Assembly (NCBI RefSeq): GCF_001553405.1
Contig: NZ_KQ960941.1
Location: 6,477-70,476, forward strand
Reading direction: 5' to 3'
Length of the DNA stretch: 64,000 nucleotides
Source of the DNA: Megasphaera hutchinsoni
GTDB lineage: Bacteria; Bacillota; Negativicutes; Veillonellales; Megasphaeraceae
The notes beneath the pieces were generated by a model. It was given only the letters and a program-made list of their open reading frames with translations, searched no databases and was not told the DNA's origin. Shown here one piece after another: positions 17,628-26,929 of this stretch; the first letter of the stretch is position 1; each line of letters begins with the position of its first letter. Made by a program: the position numbers and the translations under genes.

Positions 17628-17846
17628 ATGAAAAAAACGTATAAAGTTGATGTTGATTGTGCAAACTGTGCAAATAAGATGGAAGATGCTGTAAAGAACA
17701 CTAAAGGAGTTAAAGATGCGGTTTTAAATTTCATGACCTTAAAACTGAAAGTTGAATTTGAAGATGGATCAAATCCGCAAGACGTTATGCAAGATGCTGT
17801 TATTAACTGTAAGAAAGCCACTTCAGATGGTGAAATTTTGTTGTAA
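17628..17846 (+). CDS. Heavy-metal-associated (HMA) domain protein, CopZ-like
   Basis: A 72-residue single HMA domain with the metal motif DCANCANKM (CxxC) near residue 8. Such proteins bind soft or zinc-group metals in the cytoplasm and pass them to a P1B ATPase. The ATPase encoded next lacks an N-terminal HMA domain, so this gene probably supplies that domain as a separate chain (inference). Start chosen at 17628 (MKKTYKV) rather than the longer frame from 17589. Confidence 0.88.
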   Translation: MKKTYKVDVDCANCANKMEDAVKNTKGVKDAVLNFMTLKLKVEFEDGSNPQDVMQDAVINCKKATSDGEILL

Positions 17847-17856
17847 TAAGGAAAAC

Positions 17857-17879
17857 GCGGTATAACCGCATTTTTCTTT
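17857..17879 (+). terminator. Short hairpin between HMA and ATPase genes (partial terminator)
   Basis: GCGGT-ATA-ACCGC followed by ATTTTTCTTT. Short, so perhaps an attenuator that lowers ATPase relative to the small protein. Confidence 0.5.
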
Positions 17880-17887
17880 AATTTAAT

Positions 17888-17907
17888 ATATGAACAAACA
17901 TTCATAT
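17888..17907 (+). promoter_or_regulatory. SmtB/CzrA-like operator before the P-type ATPase
   Basis: ATATGAACAAACATTCATAT, close to the ArsR/SmtB zinc-sensor site. It sits 24 bases before the ATPase start. Confidence 0.7.
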
Positions 17908-17930
17908 TAGGCGATATAAAGGAGAAAAAT

Positions 17931-19832
17931 ATGAATAGTAAACAAAAAAAGATGGTTGTACGGATTATTGTTACGGCTATTTGCTTGATAGGACTTCATA
18001 TTGTACCTATCACGGGGATAGCACGGTTATTTGCGTACATTATTCCTTATATTATTATCGGGGGCGATATTGTCTGTAAGGCCTTGCGAGGAATTCGTAA
18101 CCGACAAGTTTTTGATGAAAACTTTTTATTAGCTGTAGCTACTATTGGGGCATTTATTTTGGCTGTATATAGAGTTGGTGATTATACTGAAGCCGTAGCG
18201 GTTATGTTATTTTATCAAGTGGGTGATTTATTTCAGGGATATGCAGTGGGGAAAAGCCGGAAAAATATTAGTGATTTAATAGATATTCTTCCTGATTACG
18301 CTAATATTGAAAAAGATGGGGAAATTTGTAAGGTTGATCCTGATGAAGTTGCTATCGGTTCATATATTATTGTTTTCCCAGGGGAAAAAGTGCCTTTAGA
18401 TGGTGTGGTCGTAGAAGGAAAGTCCATGTTAAACACGAGTGCTCTTACGGGGGAAAGTGTACCACGCGAAGCTAGTAAAGATGTTGAAGTAATGAGTGGG
18501 TGTATTAATTTAACGGGCCCATTAAAAATAAAAACGACTAAAGAATTTGAAGAATCAACGGCATCGAAGATTTTAGAATTAGTAGAAAATGCAAGCTCCC
18601 GCAAGTCGAAGTCAGAAGCATTTATTTCTAAATTTGCTCGTGTGTATACTCCTGCTGTTTGTTATAGTGCGTTAGCATTAGCTATTTTGCCACCGCTTAT
18701 TCGGGTCTTGTTTTTAAGCATAGAACCTATGTGGACAGAATGGATTTATCGTGCACTGACCTTTTTAGTTATTAGCTGTCCTTGTGCGTTGGTTATTAGT
18801 ATTCCGTTGAGTTTTTTTGCCGGTATCGGGGGTGCTAGTAAGGCCGGGATATTGATCAAAGGATCTAATTACTTAGAAACATTGGCAAAAACAGAAATTA
18901 CCGTATTTGATAAAACAGGGACGTTAACGGCAGGAACTTTTGAAGTTCAAGGGGTTCATCATTCGACATTAGAAGATAATAAGATACTGGAATTTGCGGC
19001 ATTGGCTGAATGTGCTTCTTCTCATCCGATTAGTCTTAGCTTGAAAAAGGCATACGGAAAAGTAATTGATATGAAACGGGTTACACAAATTGAAGAAATT
19101 AGTGGTAACGGTGTAACAGCCATTGTAGATGGTATACCCGTAGCTATAGGTAATGAAAAAATGATGAATGCTATTGGGGTAAAGGCGATTTTATGTCATG
19201 CTATTGGCACGATTATTCATGTGGCTATTAATGGTGAATATGCTGGTCATATTGTGATTTCGGATACGATAAAAGTAGAATCTAAAATGGCAATTGATGC
19301 ATTGAAACAAAGAGGCGTAAAGAAGACGGTTATGTTAACCGGTGATATTCGTCCTGTTGCTGAAAAAACGGCTACACAGTTGGGGATGGATGCAGTATAC
19401 AGTGATCTGTTGCCAGCTGATAAAGTACAGAAAGTGGAAGAATTGTTGCAACCTCTTCAAGGTAAAGGTAAATTAGCTTTTATTGGTGATGGTATTAATG
19501 ATGCACCTGTTTTATCGCGAGCTGATATAGGAATTGCAATGGGTGCCATGGGATCGGATGCGGCGATTGAAGCGGCCGATGTGGTATTAATGGATGATGA
19601 TCCGCGAAAAGTCGCTTCGGCAATCGGAATTGCTAAGAAGTGTCTACGTATTGTTTATCAAAATATTTATTTTGCTATTGGTATCAAATTACTTTGCTTA
19701 CTACTAGGTGCATTAGGGGTAGCCAATATGTGGTTAGCTATTTTTGCGGATGTAGGCGTCATGATTATTGCTATTTTAAATGCGACACGAACTTTGTTTA
19801 TTAATGATTTATTGTATACGGATATAGATTAA
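17931..19832 (+). CDS. Heavy-metal P1B-type ATPase (ZntA/CadA-like, Zn/Cd/Pb efflux)
   Basis: A 633-residue inner-membrane pump. Visible: eight expected membrane segments, the actuator TGES (ALTGESVP), the metal-binding CPC in ISCPCALVIS, the phosphorylated Asp in FDKTGTLT, the HP motif SSHPIS, and GDGINDAP. The last membrane pair carries Lys (GIKLL) and Asp (FADVGV), the pattern of P1B-2 pumps for divalent Zn, Cd and Pb, not copper pumps. The usual N-terminal HMA domain is absent; it is encoded by the gene upstream. An SmtB-like site precedes both genes. No ArsR-type gene lies within the window, so the sensor must be elsewhere. Confidence 0.93.
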   Translation: MNSKQKKMVVRIIVTAICLIGLHIVPITGIARLFAYIIPYIIIGGDIVCKALRGIRNRQVFDENFLLAVATIGAFILAVYRVGDYTEAVAVMLFYQVGDLFQGYAVGKSRKNISDLIDILPDYANIEKDGEICKVDPDEVAIGSYIIVFPGEKVPLDGVVVEGKSMLNTSALTGESVPREASKDVEVMSGCINLTGPLKIKTTKEFEESTASKILELVENASSRKSKSEAFISKFARVYTPAVCYSALALAILPPLIRVLFLSIEPMWTEWIYRALTFLVISCPCALVISIPLSFFAGIGGASKAGILIKGSNYLETLAKTEITVFDKTGTLTAGTFEVQGVHHSTLEDNKILEFAALAECASSHPISLSLKKAYGKVIDMKRVTQIEEISGNGVTAIVDGIPVAIGNEKMMNAIGVKAILCHAIGTIIHVAINGEYAGHIVISDTIKVESKMAIDALKQRGVKKTVMLTGDIRPVAEKTATQLGMDAVYSDLLPADKVQKVEELLQPLQGKGKLAFIGDGINDAPVLSRADIGIAMGAMGSDAAIEAADVVLMDDDPRKVASAIGIAKKCLRIVYQNIYFAIGIKLLCLLLGALGVANMWLAIFADVGVMIIAILNATRTLFINDLLYTDID

Positions 19833-19843
19833 TAGCTGATAAC

Positions 19844-19877
19844 AAAAGCTGCACGTAAGTTGTGCAGCTTTTTTTTT
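19844..19877 (+). terminator. Terminator of the ATPase gene
   Basis: AAAAGCTGCAC/GTGCAGCTTTT with a T-run of nine or more. Confidence 0.93.
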
Positions 19878-19930
19878 ATTTATAGTTAATAAAGAAGAAA
19901 AATAATACGTTATAAACAAGATACAATGAG

Positions 19931-19960
19931 TTGACAATTGTTATCAGTTATGATAAAAAT
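19931..19960 (+). promoter_or_regulatory. Promoter with Fur-like box upstream of the TonB-dependent receptor
   Basis: TTGACA-N17-TAAAAA (19931-19959). Overlapping it, TGACAATTGTTATCA (19932-19946) agrees with the 7-1-7 Fur site TGATAAT-N-ATTATCA at 12 of 14 positions, and TTATCA-GTTA-TGATAA (19941-19956) is a perfect palindrome. Iron repression of the receptor is the likely meaning. Confidence 0.6.
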
Positions 19961-20008
19961 GAATTAGTTTAATGTTAAAAATATTTATCAATATAGAAAG
20001 GAGTAGTT

Positions 20009-23000
20009 ATGAAATATTTTTTTAATACACAACAATGGAAAAATTCTCTTTTATCTTTTTTTATATTATCTTATTTAAGTGGAACGGCGTATCTTGTACA
20101 TGCACAAGGGGTTGATGTAGGCAAGACAACGGATGTTTTCGTACACACCAATCCGATATTGGAAACAGCTAAGCAAGAATCGCAACAGACGACAATTCTT
20201 ACGCAGGCAGATATCATGCAGAAAGCGGCAAAATCCGTGGAAGATATTATTTTTAGCGAACCGGGAGCCGTTCGTTCGGTAGATGCGATGGGGCGAGTAA
20301 CCTTATCTATTCGTGGTGCTGAACCACGGCATACATTAATTTTAGTGGATGGGCAACCTGTCTTAGGGGATTTATCTAAGTACATGGGAGCTGGAGATGA
20401 ATTATCTCGTTTAGGCACAGATAATGTGGATCATATAGAGTATATACAAGGAGCTGCTTCAGCTAAATATGGTTCAGATGCTATTGGAGGTGTCATCAAT
20501 GTAGTTACGAAAGGAGCGAGTAAAAAGGCAGGGTTGACCGTGCGCTTAGAAGGTCGCCGCATAGCTGGTGAAAAGGTATTTCCTTATAAAAACTATTTTT
20601 TGCGTGCCGATAGTGGTATACATGGGAAATGGCGTACGGCGATTTATAGTAGCCGCCGCGATATTGCACCCGTATATAGTGAAAAGATATTTCGGGGGGC
20701 TATGAATTGGGACGGCGATTTTCGTTCGTCCTTACGGTACTATGGGGATATTAAAACAGCGGGGGCATTGGCTACATATGATGTCGGTACGGGGCGAACA
20801 CTTCATCTTTCTACGGATACGGTACGGGAAGATATGAAACGGTTGGTTAAGCATACGGAGGATAGTCCGGAGCCTGTTGTAACGTATACTCGTAATATCA
20901 AGAGAAATACTTATCAATTGCGATATGATGATAACCATTTGCAAAAAACGGATTGGCATGTGGAAATGAATTTTGCTGATTTACGGGAGACTGATTTAGC
21001 CATTGGTTCAAATGAAGCTTTTTCTAAGTATGAAGGGAAAAATACGTTAGCATATTTAGATACATTAAAACATACGCAAAAACAGGTGAAGATATTTGCC
21101 AATACACAATTAAATGCTAAGCATATGTTGACATATGGGATTGGCTCTAGCGTAGAGAATGGCTCGGGAGCACGGGTGAAAAATGCACCGAAACAATTTT
21201 CACGACAAATTGATCCATGGGATTATGATAAAAATTTGTATACGGTCAAAGGGACAGGATCTCCCTCTTCGCGTATCCATGAGTGGGCTTTTTCTAGGGA
21301 CGAAGAAGGGATACCGGGTGTGGATTTGAATTTTGAATATTATGGATATCGCAAGGGAAATAAAGGTGTGGCTCCTGCCTATACGATTGATGATTATGAA
21401 AAAGAGGAACACGATATAGTTGAATCACAAGAGATACAAGCAGATCGAGAAAAGCGAAAAAAGCAATTTGCGATGGAGCTTCGTAATGAAAATGGAAAAC
21501 GAAACAGTGACATATTAGACGCTGATGATTGGGATGACGATAAGATGATGCGTCGGTATTATGCCTATGATTTTGACTTACTGGGTGAAGATGAAGAAAA
21601 TTTCCCGTTAACCTGGCATGGAAAGAAGTTTAGGGAAGAAAATAAATTACGTCAAAATAGGATTACCATCGGAGAAGCTTCTATTTCGAAAAAATATGCT
21701 TTTTTGCAAGACCTGTGGCAAGTTAATGAGGGCATGATCATATCACCTTCTATTCGTCTAGATCACAGTAGTGTGTTTGGTTCGACGGTGACTTTTAATG
21801 TCGGTATGACAAAGCAGCTTAGCAAGGATGGACATACTCAGTTTAAAGCAAATGTTGGCACTGGGTATACAGAGCCGGGGATGGGAGAGCTGTATTATAA
21901 CTGGGAAATGTATCGTGGCGTGCCTTATGATATGGGGGTAGGTAAATTAGGATTTTATTGGATTGGGAATCCTAATTTAAAGCCGGAAAGGTCAATTAAT
22001 GTTGATGCTTCATGGGAAAAGGATACGAAAGATACATCCACAAAAGTTACGATTTTTCATAACCGCATTAGCGATTATATGAGTGTATATTTTACGGGCA
22101 AATTGATGCATTTTAGAAAACAAGATATTTATACTTGGATGAATCCACCCGATATGATTTATAGTTTTAAAAATATTGGGAGAGCGGAGATTACGGGCGT
22201 AGAAGCGTCGGTAACACATCGGTGGAATGAGCATTGGAAAAGTCAATTGGGTTATACTTATTTGCAGGCACGCAATAAGAGTGATGCCGATATGCCTAAA
22301 AAATTATTAAATAAGCCTTCTCATAAAATTGATGCTAGTATTACGTATACAAACAAGCAGTGGCGAGTATCGCTATGGGGGGATTATTATATCCATATGC
22401 TCGATAGTAATACCGTGAGTGGTGCAGGCAATTATGTGGAATTGACTGATGAATTTCATGTATCGCCAGCGGATTACAAGCGAGAAAAACTATTATCTGA
22501 ACCAACGGTTCCAGATCCAAAACATAAGGGAAAACGAGGATATCATGAACTGGAATATAAGTTTTCAAACAAAAAACAGCAAACATATAAAGAAAAGACA
22601 TTTGGCGTTTGGAATGTAGTTATACAAAAGCAAATTAATAACGATACAATGGTATATGCAGGAATTGATAATTTGTTTAATCATCGTGATGATGATCAGG
22701 CGATGGCGGAAAGAAACTATAAAATTGGCTTTTATATGAAATTAGGGGGGACGGATTATAGGAAGGTAAAATCAATTCCTTCTGTTACGATGTCTACGTA
22801 TAAAGGAAATCCCTATTGGTTTATAGAAACGGGAGCCATATCAGCTGCTGATACGTTACAACTCACCGGCAGTTATCGGTTGCGATGGAATGCTTTTACG
22901 GGACGTATTAAACCAACGGAGGCACGGGTAACGGCACAGGCGGCGATCGGTTCTGCTTATAAAAATTATATAGAAAAAGGGGAACATGGGTTTGAACAAG

Positions 23001-24895
23001 AGCTTCAGATTACGTTGACAGCTCCACTGAGTAAACAGACGTATATTACGCTTAGTGGCAAGGCACATGGAGTGAATAAAGCGGATACGACCTATGATAT
23101 TAGTCCTTCACGTGGGATAAATAAACAAGAAGTAACAACAGGAGAAGTGGTTCATCAGGCACAAAAGTGGAATTTCTCTGTCGGTCGTCTTGCTGAAGCG
23201 GTGGGAACTAGTGGATATTGGTTTAATCAAGCCTTTGATGGCGTTCGTGCTGTATGGACGAAAGGGGATACGCAAGTTCGTCTGGGGTATGGCGATTTTT
23301 CAGGTCATACAGGCGTAGCAGATTCGGCTTATTCGCGTGCCGTACCGGGTGTATTTAAACGGACTTTTTCGAAAAAAGAATGGTTAGGAATAAATAATAA
23401 AGCAGATATTGTATCAGAAACATATACGCACAATACAATTCCTAGTCAAGGTGAAGACTCGTTGTATGAACAATTGAGTAAAGCTAAAACGTTTGAAGAA
23501 GAAAAACAGGTATTTGCTAAATTTGAAAAAATAATAGAACGACATTCGGACAATTCATATGAAACAGCTATAAAACCTCGTATCCATGGAAAAGGTAGCG
23601 TTTATCTTAATTCGTATATGTGGGAAAAAATAACTATTACAGATACACATAACAAAGGAAAACAGCAAACGTTCTTAGCGGCGGTTATTCCTTTGGCGTA
23701 TTTAAATGCGGATAAATGGGGAGATAAAAAACCAATCGAAGATACGCTTGAAAAGGCTTTTCTCACAACGGAAAATAACATTAAGAACAAGCCTTTACAG
23801 GGAGATAAATATCTAAGTAAATCGGGAATTGTTAAGAATGGTAGATATACGTTCAAATCAGAATTTTATGGTTATGGAACTTATACGGGAGAGGAAGTAT
23901 TACAAGATTTAGGGATAGACTACATGGGAAGACGTGGTGTTATTCCGTGGGATAAGGTGAAAGAAGGTCAATTTAAACAGATGAGTCGTAATGAGGCATT
24001 GCAATTATCCAAGACATCGGCTCATGACCACCAGACCGCATGGGAACAAGTGTATGCATTACGGAATAATGAAGTCGTAACGGGATATACAAAGGCACAT
24101 GTTTCGCCGATCATGAAGGGGAATTTAGAGACTTTGCTAAGTGCCTGGAAGCCTGAAGACAATAGTTCTTTACCGCTGAAGTTTTTAGAGCAAGAAGGAT
24201 ATATACGAGAACAACGGGGGATTATTCTGGAAACGTCAAAGGTGCCTGCTTTGCAACGAGCTGCCTTTGTACAAGTGAAACGACAAGTTAATGATTGGTT
24301 AGGTGTACAAGGATGGTATTTGCGTTCTACTGGAGATTCTGCATATCAGATCACACAAGTAGTTAATTTCCAACCAAAACATAAATTGTTTGCTACACGA
24401 GCAGAGATGATAGGATTGGGAGCTAAAATTCGACTGTATCCAGACGTTATCTTGACTGCCGAATGGGGGATGAATCATACCGCCTTAGGTCGATATTTAA
24501 ATGGAACAACGATATATGATCATACGGCGAATAGTAATATATTCCGGGTCAAAGAGCATTCGTTAGGAGATAATCCTTATTTTATGGTATATCGTATAGA
24601 TATTGGGCAACTTGATATGGATAGGCAAGGGAGTTGGAACGCCTTTTTGGATTATAAGTATTTTATGCATGGATCTTTCTTTGGTGGTAATGGTACAGAA
24701 ACATTGCCGGATCGGTATTTAGACGGCATTCAAAGCTTTACCGTGGGTGCAAGATATATGGCAACAAAGCATATGTTATTAGAAGGCTTTTATACCTTTG
24801 GCGCTAAGGGAATTCAGCAACGAGATAGTTTATATGGGGCAGAACGATTTACCCTTGGTGATTATGTACGGATACAAGGAACATATCGTTTTTAG
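20009..24895 (+). CDS. Giant TonB-dependent receptor with C-terminal second barrel-like domain (1628 aa)
   Basis: Residues 1-32 are a signal peptide (cleavage after VHA). A TonB-box-like DVFVHTNP lies near residue 42. Residues about 55-170 are the plug (DIIFSEPGAVRSVDAMGRVT, SIRGAEPRHTLILVDGQP, AKYGSDAIGGVINVVTK). A receptor barrel follows with a charged insert at about 415-565, probably a large surface loop, and closes near residue 912 with DNLFNH and IGFYMKLG, where ordinary receptors of this class end. The chain goes on for about 700 residues: beta-rich sequence, a motif near 1056 (GRLAEAVGTSGYWFNQAFDG) like those of Negativicute porin barrels, a helical insert near 1155-1300, and a final outer-membrane beta-signal ending YRF. 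It should import a ferric or other chelate using TonB energy; the substrate is unknown. No stop or frameshift separates the halves. Confidence 0.85.
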   Translation: MKYFFNTQQWKNSLLSFFILSYLSGTAYLVHAQGVDVGKTTDVFVHTNPILETAKQESQQTTILTQADIMQKAAKSVEDIIFSEPGAVRSVDAMGRVTLSIRGAEPRHTLILVDGQPVLGDLSKYMGAGDELSRLGTDNVDHIEYIQGAASAKYGSDAIGGVINVVTKGASKKAGLTVRLEGRRIAGEKVFPYKNYFLRADSGIHGKWRTAIYSSRRDIAPVYSEKIFRGAMNWDGDFRSSLRYYGDIKTAGALATYDVGTGRTLHLSTDTVREDMKRLVKHTEDSPEPVVTYTRNIKRNTYQLRYDDNHLQKTDWHVEMNFADLRETDLAIGSNEAFSKYEGKNTLAYLDTLKHTQKQVKIFANTQLNAKHMLTYGIGSSVENGSGARVKNAPKQFSRQIDPWDYDKNLYTVKGTGSPSSRIHEWAFSRDEEGIPGVDLNFEYYGYRKGNKGVAPAYTIDDYEKEEHDIVESQEIQADREKRKKQFAMELRNENGKRNSDILDADDWDDDKMMRRYYAYDFDLLGEDEENFPLTWHGKKFREENKLRQNRITIGEASISKKYAFLQDLWQVNEGMIISPSIRLDHSSVFGSTVTFNVGMTKQLSKDGHTQFKANVGTGYTEPGMGELYYNWEMYRGVPYDMGVGKLGFYWIGNPNLKPERSINVDASWEKDTKDTSTKVTIFHNRISDYMSVYFTGKLMHFRKQDIYTWMNPPDMIYSFKNIGRAEITGVEASVTHRWNEHWKSQLGYTYLQARNKSDADMPKKLLNKPSHKIDASITYTNKQWRVSLWGDYYIHMLDSNTVSGAGNYVELTDEFHVSPADYKREKLLSEPTVPDPKHKGKRGYHELEYKFSNKKQQTYKEKTFGVWNVVIQKQINNDTMVYAGIDNLFNHRDDDQAMAERNYKIGFYMKLGGTDYRKVKSIPSVTMSTYKGNPYWFIETGAISAADTLQLTGSYRLRWNAFTGRIKPTEARVTAQAAIGSAYKNYIEKGEHGFEQELQITLTAPLSKQTYITLSGKAHGVNKADTTYDISPSRGINKQEVTTGEVVHQAQKWNFSVGRLAEAVGTSGYWFNQAFDGVRAVWTKGDTQVRLGYGDFSGHTGVADSAYSRAVPGVFKRTFSKKEWLGINNKADIVSETYTHNTIPSQGEDSLYEQLSKAKTFEEEKQVFAKFEKIIERHSDNSYETAIKPRIHGKGSVYLNSYMWEKITITDTHNKGKQQTFLAAVIPLAYLNADKWGDKKPIEDTLEKAFLTTENNIKNKPLQGDKYLSKSGIVKNGRYTFKSEFYGYGTYTGEEVLQDLGIDYMGRRGVIPWDKVKEGQFKQMSRNEALQLSKTSAHDHQTAWEQVYALRNNEVVTGYTKAHVSPIMKGNLETLLSAWKPEDNSSLPLKFLEQEGYIREQRGIILETSKVPALQRAAFVQVKRQVNDWLGVQGWYLRSTGDSAYQITQVVNFQPKHKLFATRAEMIGLGAKIRLYPDVILTAEWGMNHTALGRYLNGTTIYDHTANSNIFRVKEHSLGDNPYFMVYRIDIGQLDMDRQGSWNAFLDYKYFMHGSFFGGNGTETLPDRYLDGIQSFTVGARYMATKHMLLEGFYTFGAKGIQQRDSLYGAERFTLGDYVRIQGTYRF

Positions 24896-24900
24896 ATAAG

Positions 24901-24942
24901 AGAAAAAAGCTACTTTCGCTTAGAAAGTAGCTTTTTTCTTTT
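24901..24942 (+). terminator. Terminator of the TonB-dependent receptor gene
   Basis: A perfect 17-bp stem AGAAAAAAGCTACTTTC/GAAAGTAGCTTTTTTCT, loop GCTTA, then further T. Confidence 0.95.
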
Positions 24943-25159
24943 TTATAGTTCATAGAAATTTATGAAAATAAAATAAGTTTATTAATTAACGGGGTTTTTA
25001 GGTGTAGTTGATGTGAGCTTATGGAGCCTTGTAAATAAAAGCTAAATGGAAAATATAATTGTAAAACAAAGAAATAAATAGTATATAAAAATATTGTTGA
25101 TTAATAAAATGAATTTATTTTTGGTATGGTGATACAGTTATTAGCTAAGGGAGAGCATA

Positions 25160-25191
25160 GAAAAAAGCCTACTATATAGTAGGCTTTTTTC
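25160..25191. terminator. Terminator of the MATE gene (bidirectional)
   Basis: A perfect palindrome GAAAAAAGCCTACTA-TA-TAGTAGGCTTTTTTC, 43 bases past the MATE stop on the minus strand. The 217 bases between the two terminators are AT-rich and show no gene. Confidence 0.92.
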
Positions 25192-25234
25192 GTTGGTATA
25201 GGATTTTTGGATAAACGCATCAGTTGGATGAGGA

Positions 25235-26590
25235 TTATTTTGTTAATGCGTTTAGTTGTCGTTCAGGATAGGCCGTATGTCCCCACAGTCGATAATTTAA
25301 GGCAATAGCATTTATGGTTAAACTAATGACCGAGCTAATCCAGTATCCATATGGACCAAAATGAGTATAATGGGCAATGGAATAGCCTAAAGGAATGCTG
25401 ATTAACCAATAGGTAATAAAGGCTACATAGGTAATAATCGTTACGTCTTTATAGCCTCGTAGCATTCCTTGTAGGGGTGTGCCTGCGGCATCGACAATAG
25501 TAAACATCATGGCAAAAAACAGAAAGTGGGAAATAGCTTGCATCGTAATGGGATCGTTAGTGAATAAATGACTGATGGGCATTGTAAAACGATAAGTTAA
25601 TATGGCAAAGAAAGCAGACATTCCCAACGCGGTTATTTGACATAAACGGGCATATTGGCGTGCTCCGGCATAACGTTTGGCACCTACTTCATAGCCGATT
25701 AAGATGGTGGCAGCTAAACTGATACTCCAAGGGAAGGTATAGAGGAAGGTTGAGTAACTTATGGCAGCTTGGTTAGCGGCAATGTAAACGGTGCCAAATT
25801 CTGCCATGAGTAAGCCGACAATACTAAATAAACTGGATTCACAAAAAACGGCAATGAAGATAGGTATGCCAATTTTTAATTCTTGTAGGCAGTAATACCA
25901 TTTAAAGGTAGGAAATAGGTGATGGATGCGATAGGTAGAAAAGGGTGAATACCATTTGAAAAGAGAGAGAAATAGTAAACAAGAAATCCAGGAGGCGATG
26001 GTAATGGCATAGCCTGTACCGATTCCACCTAGTGCAGGAATGGGACCGGCACCAAAAATAAGTAGTCTAAATAAAATGAGTGTACAAAGTAAATTAATGA
26101 GCAAAATTCCCATGGAAATACGTGTCATACCATGAGCATCTACGATATAGCGTAAAGTGGCTTGAATAAATATAGGAAGAATACCAAATGATAATGCGAT
26201 GAGATAATGTTTGGCAATATGATATACGGCAGGATCTAAGCCCATAATGTTTAAAAAAGGTGTTAAGCACAGGCTGCCGAAAATAATAATAAAAATAGTA
26301 AAAAAAATAGCAATATAAATGCTATGAATGATATATTGCGGAATTTCTTCTGTTTTTTCTGCACCACGTAATTGGGCGATAATGGGAGAAACACCAAAAA
26401 ATAATCCATTAATACCAGCAAAGATGGGATACCAAATATTGACTGCCACAGCCACACCGGCTAAATCAATGGTACTCGCTTGACCACTGAAAATACTGCT
26501 GAATGTATTGGTTCCTACTTGTGCTGCTTGGGTGAGTAACAGTGGTAAAAATAAGGTAATAAAGTATTTATATGAAGAAGAGAGATACAT
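25235..26590 (-). CDS. MATE-family multidrug/Na+ efflux transporter
   Basis: A 451-residue inner-membrane protein with about twelve hydrophobic segments arranged as two homologous halves (LLLTQAAQVGTNTFSSIFSG in the first half, LLMAEFGTVYIAANQAAISYS in the second), as in NorM/DinF. The family exports cationic drugs or metabolites in exchange for Na+ or H+. AAAGGAGT precedes the ATG. It is a single gene; the substrate is unknown. Confidence 0.9.
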   Translation of the reverse strand: MYLSSSYKYFITLFLPLLLTQAAQVGTNTFSSIFSGQASTIDLAGVAVAVNIWYPIFAGINGLFFGVSPIIAQLRGAEKTEEIPQYIIHSIYIAIFFTIFIIIFGSLCLTPFLNIMGLDPAVYHIAKHYLIALSFGILPIFIQATLRYIVDAHGMTRISMGILLINLLCTLILFRLLIFGAGPIPALGGIGTGYAITIASWISCLLFLSLFKWYSPFSTYRIHHLFPTFKWYYCLQELKIGIPIFIAVFCESSLFSIVGLLMAEFGTVYIAANQAAISYSTFLYTFPWSISLAATILIGYEVGAKRYAGARQYARLCQITALGMSAFFAILTYRFTMPISHLFTNDPITMQAISHFLFFAMMFTIVDAAGTPLQGMLRGYKDVTIITYVAFITYWLISIPLGYSIAHYTHFGPYGYWISSVISLTINAIALNYRLWGHTAYPERQLNALTK

Positions 26591-26623
26591 GTATTCGTAC
26601 TCCTTTTAATTGATAATATAGAA

Positions 26624-26652
26624 AATAAACCCCGTCGGGGACGGGGTTTATT
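26624..26652 (-). terminator. Terminator of rpsT
   Basis: A 12-bp stem AATAAACCCCGT/ACGGGGTTTATT 11 bases beyond the rpsT stop. Confidence 0.88.
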
Positions 26653-26662
26653 AACATTCATG

Positions 26663-26929
26663 TTATTTTGCTATCGCATTTACTTTTGCAGCTAAACGAG
26701 ATTTTTTACGAGCAGCTGTGTTTTTATGAATAACACCTTTACGAGCAGCACTATCAATAACGCTATTTGCTTTTGTAAACGCTGTTTTGATAGCTGTAAC
26801 ATCACCCGACTCAATTGCTTCTGTCGTACGACGAATGGCTGTATGTACAGAAGATTTTACTTGAGAGTTAGCAGCGTGACGAGCGGCATCTTTTTCCATT
26901 GTTTTTATATTGGATTTTATTTGCGGCAA
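26663..26929 (-). CDS. rpsT: 30S ribosomal protein S20 (TTG start)
   Basis: An 88-residue primary 16S-binding protein, the normal S20 length when read from TTG at 26929: MPQIKSNIKTMEKDAARHAA, like the family start MPNIKSAIKR. An in-frame GTG at 26938 lies inside the ribosome site GGAGGTG, so the TTG, eight bases after it, is the real start. The C-terminal part is typical (KGVIHKNTAARKKSRLAAKV). Rare-start rpsT is known in E. coli (UUG) and linked to autoregulation. Own promoter and terminator. Confidence 0.95.
   Translation of the reverse strand: MPQIKSNIKTMEKDAARHAANSQVKSSVHTAIRRTTEAIESGDVTAIKTAFTKANSVIDSAARKGVIHKNTAARKKSRLAAKVNAIAK

Noticed and set aside
20009-24895. Two genes fused by an assembly or sequencing error
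   Set aside because: There is no vestigial stop, start, ribosome site or promoter near residue 912 and codon use is even across the join; genuine fusion is more likely, though raw reads should confirm it.
24943-25159. Small RNA gene between the receptor and MATE terminators
   Set aside because: A possible promoter-like TATGGT precedes the second hairpin, but no convincing -35 or conserved structure was seen.
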